Assembly: GCA_017937765.1 (NCBI GenBank)
Contig: JAGBCY010000020.1
Span: forward strand, 124,001 to 188,000
Source: Alistipes sp.
GTDB lineage: Bacteria; Bacteroidota; Bacteroidia; Bacteroidales; Rikenellaceae
Direction: 5' to 3'
DNA length: 64,000 nt
Part shown: positions 31,717-40,470 of the stretch, one piece after another
How positions within the stretch are numbered: the stretch's first letter is position 1
Layout: each line of letters starts with the position of its first letter
The notes under the pieces: generated by a model
What the model was told of the DNA's origin: nothing
The model's database searches: none
The model's input: only the letters and a program-made list of their open reading frames with translations
Translations under genes and position numbers: made by a program

Positions 31717-33462
31717 CTATTTCGTGGTTTGTTCTTTTATCTCGAGGATATGCTGCTCCATAAGCTCCTTATCGTAGCCGCGGTCTATGGCCTTCTGCCA
31801 GTAGGTCTCGGCCATAAACTTCTCGCCCAGCGACCATAGTATGTCGCCATAGTGGGCTATGATGTCGGGGTCGCGCTGGCCATCGAGCGACAGGGCGCGG
31901 AGCATCGCGCGCTTAGCCTCGTCGTTGCGGCCAACGAGGTGGAGAATCCAGGCGTAGGTGTCGATATAGGTGGCGTTGCTCTTCTCGAGCTCCACGGCAC
32001 GCTCGGCCATCGGAAGGGCCTTGTCCAGCCCGCGGCCCGTGAGGCTCAGGAAGTAGGCGTAGTTGTTCAGCACTGCGACGTTGTCGGGGTTGTAGTGGAG
32101 CGCATCGGCATAGGCCATAAAGCTGCGCATACTCTTTCCCATAAGGTGGTAGATGTCGCCTATACTACCCAACATATTGCTGCATAGCTCGTTGTCTTTC
32201 AGTCGCTTAGCTTGCTTAAGTCCGCGCTTAAAGAGCTTCAGAGCACGGCCGTAATCCTCCCTTTCTACGTAGTAGAAGCCCTCGAACGATAGGAGCTGGT
32301 CGTTGTCGCCGAAACGCTTGTAGGCTCTATCGAGCATAGCCTCGACCTCCGTGTCGTTGCGCTTGATGAACTGCATATATTGCAGCAGCATAATGTAGTC
32401 GTCGGGCGTCGTGGTCTCGTCGTCGATATGGCGCAGGAGGTAGTCGTAGGCCGCAGCCGTCTCGCCGCCACCGATGAGGTGCATAGCATAGGCGTTGATG
32501 AAGGTGCGGTTGGTGGGGTAGTCCATTGCGAGGCCGAGGATTATGGAGCCTAACCAATGGTAGTTATCGCGGTAGAAGTCGATGTCGTTGATGTACTGCA
32601 ACAGACGCTGCTCCTTGTCCGCGAGCGGCGAGTGCTTGTAGCGGAAGAGTCGCGTCTCGTAGTCGAGCATACGTCGCGTGTCGCCCTTAGCGTAGTAGTA
32701 GTCGACGATGGCGACGATGGTCGTAAGGTCGGTGGTGTCGAGACGGAAGGCCTCCTCGTAGGTGGCACGCGCCAACGAGTCGCGGCCCGCAGCGTCGTAG
32801 GCTGCAGCCAACGAGGTACGCACCTCGCTATCGTAGGGGTGCTCCTCGACACGTCGCCTGCCCGCCTCGATGGCGCGGTCGTACTGACGTGTGTCGAGAA
32901 GGAGCTGCTGCTGTATCTCGGCAAGGTAGGGGTTGTAGCCGATGCGTATCTCGGCACTATCGAGGATGGCGATGGCCGAGTAGGGCATTCCCGACGAGCC
33001 ATAAAGGATGGCAAGAGCGTGGTATGCTTGCAGGTTCTTCGAGTCAAGACGCATCAGTCGTCGGTAGATGGGTATGGCGCGCGCGTAGTGGCGCGAGGTG
33101 ACGAGCTGGCGGGCATAGTTCTCGGCGTACCACTTATTGGTGCTGTCGGCCGCAAAGGCGCGATAGGCATAGCGTATGGCATCCTCCGAGGGGGTCTCGG
33201 TGAGACTTAGGTAGTAGTTGGCCGGAGCGTACGTCGAGTCGCGCTCGAGGATGCGGTGCCAGATGTCGCGAGCCGTGGTGGTGTCGCGATGGATGGCCAG
33301 ACGCTTGACGGCCTCGGTGTGGCGATAGGTGTTACTCAGCGTGTCGGGCATAGTGCAACAATAGGCATCTTGCTCCGCGGTCGAGGGCCTCTCGGCCGCG
33401 GCAGATGCCATAGTTGCCAGCCACAGAAGGGCTGCAAGAAGTATGTACCTTATACCATTCAC
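31717..33462 (-). CDS. Exported tetratricopeptide-repeat protein
   Basis: 581 residues from a GTG start 5 bp below pheS. No ATG in frame would keep the signal peptide (NGIRYILLAALLWLATMASA). TPR helix pairs run through nearly the whole chain: ARDIWHRILERDSTYAPANY, AIPIYRRLMRLDSKNLQAYH, RALKLFKRGLKQAKRLKDNE and others, and the last repeats are AVELEKSNATYIDTYAW... and KAMLRALSLD. Such proteins scaffold envelope complexes. Its place directly before an EnvC-like gene suggests a periplasmic role in envelope or division machinery. No enzymatic motif is visible. Confidence 0.88.
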   Translation of the reverse strand: MNGIRYILLAALLWLATMASAAAERPSTAEQDAYCCTMPDTLSNTYRHTEAVKRLAIHRDTTTARDIWHRILERDSTYAPANYYLSLTETPSEDAIRYAYRAFAADSTNKWYAENYARQLVTSRHYARAIPIYRRLMRLDSKNLQAYHALAILYGSSGMPYSAIAILDSAEIRIGYNPYLAEIQQQLLLDTRQYDRAIEAGRRRVEEHPYDSEVRTSLAAAYDAAGRDSLARATYEEAFRLDTTDLTTIVAIVDYYYAKGDTRRMLDYETRLFRYKHSPLADKEQRLLQYINDIDFYRDNYHWLGSIILGLAMDYPTNRTFINAYAMHLIGGGETAAAYDYLLRHIDDETTTPDDYIMLLQYMQFIKRNDTEVEAMLDRAYKRFGDNDQLLSFEGFYYVEREDYGRALKLFKRGLKQAKRLKDNELCSNMLGSIGDIYHLMGKSMRSFMAYADALHYNPDNVAVLNNYAYFLSLTGRGLDKALPMAERAVELEKSNATYIDTYAWILHLVGRNDEAKRAMLRALSLDGQRDPDIIAHYGDILWSLGEKFMAETYWQKAIDRGYDKELMEQHILEIKEQTTK

Positions 33463-33467
33463 TCTCG

Positions 33468-34493
33468 TTATAACGCGCTCTCGAACTGGTTGAGGAAGCG
33501 CACGTCGTTCTCGAAGTAGAGGCGCAGATCGCCAACGCCATACTTAAGCATAGCGATACGCTCAATACCCATACCAAAGGCGAAGCCCGAGAACTCCTTG
33601 GGGTCGATGTTGTTGGCCTCCAAGACATTGGGGTCGACCATACCGCAACCCATAATCTCCAACCAGCCGGTGCCCTTACATACGCCGCAACCCTTGCCGC
33701 CGCAAATCGAGCACGATACGTCGACCTCGGCCGAGGGCTCGGTGAAGGGGAAGTACGAGGGGCGCATACGGATCTGTGCCTGCTCGCCGAAGAGCTCCTT
33801 GGCGAAGTAGAGGAGCGACTGCTTCATATCGGCAAACGAGACGTTGCGGTCGATATAGAGACCCTCGATCTGGTGGAAGATGCAGTGTGCGCGGTACGAG
33901 ATGGCCTCGTTACGGAACACACGGCCCGGGCAGATAACGCGGATAGGGGGCTTCTGACGCTCCATAGTGCGCACCTGTATTGATGAGGTGTGGGTGCGAA
34001 GAACCACATCGGGATTGCTCTCGATGAAGAAGGTGTCCTGCATATCGCGTGCGGGGTGCTCGGGCGGGAAGTTAAGGGCCGAGAATACGTGCCAGTCGTC
34101 CTCGACCTCGGGGCCATCGGCAACGGTGTAGCCGAGGCGGGCGAAGATGCCGACGATCTCGTTCTTAACAATCGAGATGGGGTGGCGCGAACCTACGGGC
34201 TCCGTACCGCCGGGGCGGGTCATATCGTCGATCTTGGCAGCGTTCATAGCTGCGGCGTTGCCGATCTCCTCCTTGAGGCTATTGATGCGCTCGGTGGCTA
34301 CGGTCTTTAGGTGGTTGAGCTTCTGTCCGAGCTCGCGCTTCTCGGTGGCGGGCACCGTCTTGAACTCCTCCATAAGGGCACCGAGTGCGCCCTTCTTGCC
34401 GAGAATCTTGATGCGGAAGGCCTCGACGTCGGCAGCTGTCTTGGGAGCGAAGGCCTCGATTTCGGCCAAAAGTTCTGCGATTTTGTTGATCAT
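33468..34493 (-). CDS. pheS: Phenylalanyl-tRNA synthetase alpha subunit
   Basis: 341 residues from the ATG at 34493. The open frame extends 24 codons further up, but MINKIAELLAEIEAFAPKTA is the standard PheS start and the promoter's expected start is near 34572. It has the N-terminal coiled-coil arm, then the class II core with HPISIVKNEIVGIFARLGY, VFRNEAISYRAHCIFHQIEG (motif 2) and FGMGIERIAMLKYG (motif 3). It pairs with PheT, which is not here. It heads the operon down to mnmG. Confidence 0.97.
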   Translation of the reverse strand: MINKIAELLAEIEAFAPKTAADVEAFRIKILGKKGALGALMEEFKTVPATEKRELGQKLNHLKTVATERINSLKEEIGNAAAMNAAKIDDMTRPGGTEPVGSRHPISIVKNEIVGIFARLGYTVADGPEVEDDWHVFSALNFPPEHPARDMQDTFFIESNPDVVLRTHTSSIQVRTMERQKPPIRVICPGRVFRNEAISYRAHCIFHQIEGLYIDRNVSFADMKQSLLYFAKELFGEQAQIRMRPSYFPFTEPSAEVDVSCSICGGKGCGVCKGTGWLEIMGCGMVDPNVLEANNIDPKEFSGFAFGMGIERIAMLKYGVGDLRLYFENDVRFLNQFESAL

Positions 34494-34505
34494 ATATTTT
34501 TTCTT

Positions 34506-34537
34506 ATTGTTTATGTCGAACTTATGTACTAAATTTG
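34506..34537 (+). promoter_or_regulatory. Promoter of the patatin gene (ATTG-N20-TAAATTTG)
   Basis: ATTG at 34506-34509, 20 bp, TAAATTTG at 34530-34537. The start would be near 34544, 58 nt before the ATG. It faces the pheS promoter, so the two transcripts overlap by about 28 nt at their 5' ends. Confidence 0.6.
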
Positions 34538-34578
34538 CCAATGGTTTAGTTATGCACACAAACATACCATCGAACGTA

Positions 34579-34586
34579 CAAAGTTA
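34579..34586 (-). promoter_or_regulatory. pheS -7 box TAACTTTG
   Basis: Minus-strand TAACTTTG fits TAnnTTTG; the -33 region is only T-rich. The start would be near 34572 and leader about 79 nt. Confidence 0.55.
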
Positions 34587-34601
34587 CTAATATTTTCGCA
34601 A

Positions 34602-36905
34602 ATGAAAAGATTTTCCGCCATAATAATCGCCATTTTGATGTTAATACCCCTCGGGGTGTCGGCCCAGAGCGTGGGCTTGGTGATGAGCGGTGGTGGTGCT
34701 AAGGGTCTATACCATATCGGCGTGCTCCGCGCCTTGGAGGAGAATGGCATCCCTATCGACTATATCGCCGGCACGTCGATGGGCTCGATCGTGGGCGGCC
34801 TCTACGCCGCGGGATATACCATCGAGGAGATGGAGGAGGTGGCTATGTCGGGCGACTTGGAGCGATGGGTGAGTGGCCGCATCGACGAGAAGTACAGCTA
34901 CTATTACATTCAGCGCGACCGCATTAGCAGTATGATAACCCTCCCCGTGGGCCCTTCGCTCGATAGGGAGCGCGAGGCCGCGACGGGGCGTAGTCGTATA
35001 ATCCTGCCCGGCGCGATGATGAACACCGCCGAGATAGACCTCGCGCTAAACTCCTTCTTTGCTCAGGCATCGACGGCAGCAGGGGGCAACTTCGACAACC
35101 TGATGATACCGTTCCGCTGTATGGCCACCGATATGTCGGAGCATCGCGCCGTGGAGCTCTCGAGCGGCGATCTCCCGTTGGCAATACGTGCGTCGATGGC
35201 TCTCCCCGTGGCATTCCCGCCTGTGGTGGTGGACTCGGTGTTGATGTGCGACGGCGGCTGCTACGATAACTTCCCGTGGAGGTCGATAGAGGATAACTTC
35301 CATCCCGACGTTTTGATAGGCGCGTGCTGCGTGGATATAAAGCCCAAGAACCTGAGGAACGCCTCGGTCGTGGAGCAGGTGATGTCGCTCATCACCAAGC
35401 ACACGGACTTCGATATGCCCGAGGGTCGCTCGGTGCTCATACAGCGCGAGGTGGAGGCCTCGGTGCTCGACTTCAAGCGTGCCGAGGAGATTATGGCGGC
35501 GGGATACAACGATGCCCTCGAGGCGATGCCTCGGATCAAGGCCCTCGTCGCGAGACGTATGACCGAGGAGGAGTTTAAGCGTCGCAGGGAGGAGTTCCTC
35601 GCGCGCTATCCGCGAGCCGTGATGGGCGACATCGAGGTCCTCGGCTTGAACGAAAATCAGGCACGCGTAGTCCGCGATATGATGCACTTGGGCCACCATA
35701 GGCAGAAGGATACGCTGCCGCTCACGGGCGACGAGGTGTCGGAGAACTACCTCACGCTGTTGGCAAACGTGGATGTCGACAGCGACTTCCCAATCTTTAG
35801 GTACAACGAGGCTACGGAGCGTTTCGACATCACGCTGCCGCTCAGCGTGAAGCCCAACTTTGACATCGCCATCGGCGGTAATATCTCGTCGACGGCGTTC
35901 AACCAAGCATACATCGGCCTCGAGTATGGCTGGTGGAGTAGGGTGGGACAGTCGTTCAACCTCGACATCCTGCTCGGTCCGGTATATACGATGGCGCGCC
36001 TGAAGGGTCGTACGACGCTTATCCACGACACGCCGATATACTTCGATTACTCGTATAACTTCAATATACACAATACGTTAAAGGGTAACTTTGGAAATCT
36101 TACGGAGGTCGACAACGCCGAGCAGATGCGTATGATGGAGCAGTTCCTGTCGGTGGGCGTGGGTACGGCATTCACGCGCAAGAGCATCGCCGACCTCACG
36201 GTGAACGCCGGCCGCAGCAGTTACAGCTACGAGATGGAGGGCTACCCGAAGCGTCAGTACACCCACTTCTCCTACGTGGCCGGAGGCCTCTCGATAGAGC
36301 GCACGTCGCTCAACAAGCCGCTGTTCCCCACGTCGGGATCGCGTCTCGCGGCATCGGGAATATATGTCTATGGCCGCGATGAGCGTGACTCGCGTGCGGG
36401 CATCATCTACCCCGACCCCGAGGATAAGTTTAGCCGCATACGTCAGTGGTGGGGTGTGAAGGCACAGTGGGAGCAATACTTCGACGTGATTCCGAGCGGG
36501 GTATTCTCGTGGGGCTATGCCGTCGAGGGTGTATATACGAACCACCCGACGTTCGACTCTAAGGAGGCAACAATACTCTCGTCGCCGCAGTACGCGCCGC
36601 TCCTGCACTCGAGGATGATATATATGCCCGAGTTCCGCGCCGACCGCTATCTTGGCGTGGGTCTTATGCCTACGGTGCGCATCGTCAATAACCTCTATGC
36701 GCGCCTTAGCCTCTACGCAATGTGGCGCGACAGGTACGAGGGCGAGGTGATGCACTATATGTCCGACCTCTCGATTATCTACCATACGCCCATAGGCCCC
36801 GTGAGCCTCGCGCTCACGAAGTACGACTTCAAGAGCAGCAAGAATCTATACCTTACCTTCAACTTCGGTTATGCAATCTTCGGCCGCAAGGGGCTATTTT
36901 ATTAG
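34602..36905 (+). CDS. Patatin-like phospholipase with C-terminal outer-membrane barrel (PlpD-like)
   Basis: 767 residues. A signal peptide (MKRFSAIIIAILMLIPLGVSAQS) leads to a patatin domain (about 23-310). The oxyanion-hole loop is SGGGAKGLYHIGVL, the nucleophile is Ser59 in GTSMG (57-61), and the dyad aspartate is in CDGGCYDNFP (about 216). A POTRA-like region follows (about 330-400), then a long beta-rich part ending in FNFGYAIFGRKGLFY, like a 16-strand Omp85-type barrel closing on an aromatic residue. This is the layout of type Vd autotransporters such as PlpD and FplA, which place a lipase at the cell surface. All catalytic residues are present. It has its own promoter opposite pheS. 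Confidence 0.92.
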   Translation: MKRFSAIIIAILMLIPLGVSAQSVGLVMSGGGAKGLYHIGVLRALEENGIPIDYIAGTSMGSIVGGLYAAGYTIEEMEEVAMSGDLERWVSGRIDEKYSYYYIQRDRISSMITLPVGPSLDREREAATGRSRIILPGAMMNTAEIDLALNSFFAQASTAAGGNFDNLMIPFRCMATDMSEHRAVELSSGDLPLAIRASMALPVAFPPVVVDSVLMCDGGCYDNFPWRSIEDNFHPDVLIGACCVDIKPKNLRNASVVEQVMSLITKHTDFDMPEGRSVLIQREVEASVLDFKRAEEIMAAGYNDALEAMPRIKALVARRMTEEEFKRRREEFLARYPRAVMGDIEVLGLNENQARVVRDMMHLGHHRQKDTLPLTGDEVSENYLTLLANVDVDSDFPIFRYNEATERFDITLPLSVKPNFDIAIGGNISSTAFNQAYIGLEYGWWSRVGQSFNLDILLGPVYTMARLKGRTTLIHDTPIYFDYSYNFNIHNTLKGNFGNLTEVDNAEQMRMMEQFLSVGVGTAFTRKSIADLTVNAGRSSYSYEMEGYPKRQYTHFSYVAGGLSIERTSLNKPLFPTSGSRLAASGIYVYGRDERDSRAGIIYPDPEDKFSRIRQWWGVKAQWEQYFDVIPSGVFSWGYAVEGVYTNHPTFDSKEATILSSPQYAPLLHSRMIYMPEFRADRYLGVGLMPTVRIVNNLYARLSLYAMWRDRYEGEVMHYMSDLSIIYHTPIGPVSLALTKYDFKSSKNLYLTFNFGYAIFGRKGLFY

Positions 36906-36992
36906 CCGCCGACGGAGGGCGAGGTGTGGGAGGGTGTTCCGATGAGGCAGTGTGCCGACGGGTAACGCCAGTATAAATATTTGGAGAGTGAT

Positions 36993-37757
36993 ATGAAACA
37001 GGAGATACGCAGCATAGTGATCGTGGGTGCCACGTCGGGCATAGGGCGCGAGGTGGCCGAGCAGTTGGCTGAGCGTGGTGTGCGCTTAGGCATTGCAGGG
37101 CGTCGTGTCGAGCTCCTCGAGGAGCTACGGGCGAAGTATGGGCCGGAGCGTGTGGCGATTGCCCAGATGGATGTGACGGAGCCCTCGGCAGCAGAGGCTC
37201 TCGATAGGCTCTTGGAGGAGGTTGGTGCTCCCGATGTGCTGCTCTTCGCCTCGGGCGTGGGAAAGCAGAACCCCGAGTTGGAGGAGGTGCGCGAGCTAAC
37301 GACGGTGCGCACCAACTGCGAGGGTATGGTGCGCACGGTAGATAGGTTCATAAACTACGTGAAACGTGAGTCGGCGTACAACGACAAGCATCGTGCCCAC
37401 GTGGCCGTGATCACCTCGGTGGCGGGAACGATGGGTATGGGTCAAGCTCCGGCATATTCGGCATCGAAGAGTATGCAGAGTGCCTATATCGTGGCACTGG
37501 CGCAGCACGTAAGGATGCAACGCATACCCGTGACATTCACCGATATACGCCCGGGGTTTGTGGCCACGGAGCTGCTCAACCCCGCAAAGCACTATCCGAT
37601 GCTTATGTCGAAGGCTGCGGCTGCGCGACATATCATCCGTGGCATCGAGCGTCGCCGCCGCATCGTTATCTTCGACTGGCGATTTAGGTGTATCGTTGCC
37701 CTCTGGCGACTAATCCCGCGCTGGCTCTGGGAGCGCATCACGATAGTTAAGAATTAG
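36993..37757 (+). CDS. Short-chain dehydrogenase/reductase
   Basis: 254 residues from the ATG at 36993. A TTG four codons earlier is less likely because GGAGAG sits as a ribosome site just before the ATG. The nucleotide motif is VGATSGIGREVA (about 11-22), followed by AGRR, which favours NADP(H). LFASGVGK replaces the usual NNAG. The catalytic stretch is VITSVAGTMGMGQAPAYSASK with Tyr and Lys in YSASK. The C-terminus (WRLIPRWLWERITIVKN) is basic and amphipathic and may touch the membrane. The substrate is unknown. Its stop codon lies inside the first unit of a 16-bp tandem repeat. Confidence 0.88.
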   Translation: MKQEIRSIVIVGATSGIGREVAEQLAERGVRLGIAGRRVELLEELRAKYGPERVAIAQMDVTEPSAAEALDRLLEEVGAPDVLLFASGVGKQNPELEEVRELTTVRTNCEGMVRTVDRFINYVKRESAYNDKHRAHVAVITSVAGTMGMGQAPAYSASKSMQSAYIVALAQHVRMQRIPVTFTDIRPGFVATELLNPAKHYPMLMSKAAAARHIIRGIERRRRIVIFDWRFRCIVALWRLIPRWLWERITIVKN

Positions 37758-37847
37758 CGGCCCGCAAAATTAGCGACCCGTAGAATTGGCAGTCCGTAGA
37801 ATTAAAGGTCCGCAAAATTAGTGGCTCGTAGAATTGGCGGCTCGGCC
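37752..37847. repeat. Six tandem copies of a 16-bp unit
   Basis: Units start AATT at 37752, 37768, 37784, 37800, 37816 and 37832, with consensus AATTRGCGGYCCGTAG. The first contains the stop codon of the SDR gene. Length is constant although 3 to 6 bases vary per unit. It lies in a convergent spacer and has no gene. Confidence 0.9.
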
Positions 37848-37852
37848 GCGGG

Positions 37853-38194
37853 CTACTCCCTCACGTAGTGGGGCATATCCTCGGGGATCTCCAACGAGAA
37901 CTCAACGAGGCCCGCAACCTCGCCCGACTCGTACCACGGTGTCTGGTAGATGAGCTTCTTAAGGCCACGCTTCGAGATGGTGTAGGCGTTATTCGCACCC
38001 TCGTTCATCAGGCGGGCGATGATCTGGCGCGAACGCTCCGAGTGGCAGGGGATCATCGAGCGGCCACGAACGTCGCCGTTAACCTCCACCGAGCGTTTAT
38101 TCTGATAGAGAACCACACCGTCGAGATCGCAGACAGTAATTGCGCAAGTCTTGAGCGTGTCGCTCCACGGTGCGCGGATTTCTTCAAGGTCCAT
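37853..38194 (-). CDS. Stand-alone PAS-domain protein
   Basis: 113 residues, a single PAS fold with nothing attached. CAITVCDLDGVVLYQNKRSV is the opening strand pair and helix, and WYESGEVAGLVEFSLEIPED the closing strands. It has no kinase, HTH or membrane part. Single PAS proteins can sense small ligands or act as adaptors for a partner. It lies 32 bp downstream of the RelA/SpoT gene on the same strand and may be co-transcribed with it, hinting at a link with stress sensing. The ligand is unknown. Confidence 0.8.
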   Translation of the reverse strand: MDLEEIRAPWSDTLKTCAITVCDLDGVVLYQNKRSVEVNGDVRGRSMIPCHSERSRQIIARLMNEGANNAYTISKRGLKKLIYQTPWYESGEVAGLVEFSLEIPEDMPHYVRE

Positions 38195-38226
38195 AATTAG
38201 TTGTGTGTTAGTGGTTTATATTTCGG

Positions 38227-40446
38227 TTAATTAATTCTGTAAGCATTCTTTACGCCGCGGATTCGGCGCAGCGAGTGAAGCAGCATATCCGTGACGCCGC
38301 TGCTCGGCACCTCGACCGTGAGCTGTGCCGTGGCCGTGCCATCGCCCTTAGGCGTGAAGTTGATGCCGCGAACCGAGAGCTTCAGCTCTTTGCTCGCCAC
38401 GTCCATAATCGTCGTTGCCAGGCCCGGGATGTCGGCAGCCGTGATGGCCACGGTGATGCGGAAGGCACCCGCGGCACCCTCCCTCCAGCGCGCCTCCATA
38501 ACGCGATAGGGGTAGCGTTCGCGCATACGGCGGGCGTTGGGACAGTCGGCGCGGTGGATGGTGATGCCCGCGTTGATGGTCACGAAGCCGAAGATGTCGT
38601 CGCCCTTGATGGGGTTGCAGCAGCGGCCGAGCTTGTACTCTATGTTGTTGATCTTCTCGTCGATGACGAGGGCATCGGTGCGTCGTGGAGCACTCTCCTC
38701 GCGCTCCTCGCGGAGCTTCAGCTTGCGCTCCTCGACCTCGGCGGCAGCCTGACGACGCTCCTCGTCGGCCTCGCCCGAGAGCCAGCGCGTGAGGATCTCC
38801 TTGATGCTGAACATATCTATCTTCTGGTCGACGATGTGTACGTAGAGCTCGTTGCCGCTGCGTATCTTGAAGTGCTTGCACAGGTAGGCAACAGCCTCGT
38901 CGATGGCCACATCCATCTTCCAATTCTTGAGCTTACGCTCGAGCTCCTCGCGGCCGAGGCGTGCGTTCTTCTGTCGCTCCTCGCGCAAGTGAGCGCGTAT
39001 GCGCGTGCGAGCCTTCTGCGTCACACATATCGAGAGCCAGTCGGCCTTGGGGGTCTGGTCCTTGCGCGTGAGCACCTCGCAGATGTCGCCATTCTTGAGC
39101 TGCTCCTTGATGGGCACGACGCGGTTGCCGACCTTGCCACCCACGCATATGGCTCCGAGCGAGGTGTGGATGTCGAAGGCGAAGTCGAGGACCGTGGCAC
39201 CCTCGGGGAGCTTGCGTATGTCGCCCGTGGGGGTAAAGACGAAGATCTCGCCCGTCGAGGGTTGTGCCTCGAAGCGGCGGGCGATGGACTCCGACGTGGT
39301 GTCCTCCAGCAGCTCGCGTAGGCGTCCGAGCCACTCCTCAGCACCCATACCACCCTGCTTGACGCCCTTATAACGCCAGTGGGCAGCGATGCCGCGCTCG
39401 GCGACCTCGTCCATACGCTCGGTGCGTATCTGTACCTCCACCCAGCGGCCATCCTCCGTGACGACGGTCGTGTGCAACGACTCGTAGCCGTTGGACTTGG
39501 GGATAGATATCCAGTCGCGCATACGGTCGGGATTGGGGGTATAGAGGTCGGTGACGTGCGAGAACACCGTCCAGCAGAGACGCTTCTCAACCTCGCGCGG
39601 GCAGTCGATGATGATGCGCAGGGCGAAGATATCGTAGACACCCTTGAAGCCCACCTTCTGCTTGCGCATCTTCTGGAAGATCGAGTAGACGGACTTGGTG
39701 CGGCTCTTGATGTGGTACTTGATGCCATCCTTATCGAGTAGCTGGCGCACGGGCTCCAAGAAACGCTCGATGAAGGCCAGACGCTCCGTCTCGCTCTCCT
39801 TGAGTTCCTCGACGATATGGTTGTAGGCCTCGGGCTCGAGGTACTTGAGCGAGAGGTCCTCGAGCTCGCTCTTGATGTTGTAGAGGCCGAGCTTGTGGGC
39901 TATCTGTGCATAGAGGTTGAGGCTCTCCCAGCTCTTGGTGCGACGCTTGCGCTCGGGGAAGATGTCGAGCGAGCGCATAACCTCGAGACGGTCGGCGAGC
40001 TTGATGAGTATGACGCGCGGATCCTCGGAGTAGGACACGATCATATCGCGGAAATCCGAGGCCTGTTCCTTGGATATCTTGAGCTTGATGTCCGATATCT
40101 TGCTGAGTGCGAGCGCGATGCCTAACACCTCCTCGCCATAGGCACGGCGTATGTGGGTGGTTAGCTCGTCGATATCGGCGCGGTGCTCCTGTATGGCGAT
40201 GCGCACGATGTCGTGGATGATGGCCGCAATCGTGGAGTTACGTCCGAGGCCTATCTCCTCGACGACGATGCGTGCAACAGCGACGCCGTGGTCGAGCATA
40301 GGCAGGGAGTTGTAGCGCACCTGATCGCGGAGCGCATCGTCGGCAAATTGTAGCGCATCGTCGACCATCGCTTGCGTCTTGGCGGAAAATTGCGAGGCGA
40401 CAAGTGCACGGAAATCGGAGTATCTATCTAATGCGTTACGTTCCAT
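38227..40446 (-). CDS. rsh: RelA/SpoT-family (p)ppGpp synthetase/hydrolase
   Basis: 739 residues with the full long-RSH layout. The N-terminal HD hydrolase part keeps its histidine, the HD pair (AAIIHDIVRIA) and the SEDPRVILIKLADRL stretch. The synthetase domain has RTKSVYSIFQKMRKQ, FALRIIID, GYESLHTTVV and EVQIRTERMDEVAERGIAAH. A TGS domain (IFVFTPTGDIRKLPEGATVL) and a C-terminal ACT domain follow. The enzyme makes and destroys the alarmone (p)ppGpp in the cytoplasm. Both catalytic halves look intact, although the region after HD (RIAIQEHRAD) is not the usual VEDT. It follows the methyltransferase gene by 24 bp. Confidence 0.95.
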   Translation of the reverse strand: MERNALDRYSDFRALVASQFSAKTQAMVDDALQFADDALRDQVRYNSLPMLDHGVAVARIVVEEIGLGRNSTIAAIIHDIVRIAIQEHRADIDELTTHIRRAYGEEVLGIALALSKISDIKLKISKEQASDFRDMIVSYSEDPRVILIKLADRLEVMRSLDIFPERKRRTKSWESLNLYAQIAHKLGLYNIKSELEDLSLKYLEPEAYNHIVEELKESETERLAFIERFLEPVRQLLDKDGIKYHIKSRTKSVYSIFQKMRKQKVGFKGVYDIFALRIIIDCPREVEKRLCWTVFSHVTDLYTPNPDRMRDWISIPKSNGYESLHTTVVTEDGRWVEVQIRTERMDEVAERGIAAHWRYKGVKQGGMGAEEWLGRLRELLEDTTSESIARRFEAQPSTGEIFVFTPTGDIRKLPEGATVLDFAFDIHTSLGAICVGGKVGNRVVPIKEQLKNGDICEVLTRKDQTPKADWLSICVTQKARTRIRAHLREERQKNARLGREELERKLKNWKMDVAIDEAVAYLCKHFKIRSGNELYVHIVDQKIDMFSIKEILTRWLSGEADEERRQAAAEVEERKLKLREEREESAPRRTDALVIDEKINNIEYKLGRCCNPIKGDDIFGFVTINAGITIHRADCPNARRMRERYPYRVMEARWREGAAGAFRITVAITAADIPGLATTIMDVASKELKLSVRGINFTPKGDGTATAQLTVEVPSSGVTDMLLHSLRRIRGVKNAYRIN

Positions 40447-40470
40447 TGTAGTCTGTTAATTCGTTGTTAA

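Noticed and set aside
34494..34565. 24 extra N-terminal residues of PheS
   Set aside because: The family starts at MINKIAELL, and the extra part overlaps the facing promoter of the lipase gene.
36981..36992. TTG start for the SDR gene at 36981
   Set aside because: GGAGAG lies just before the ATG at 36993, which also fits the family start.
37752..37847. Tandem 16-bp repeat considered as a CRISPR array
   Set aside because: There are no spacers, the units touch each other, and there are no cas genes.
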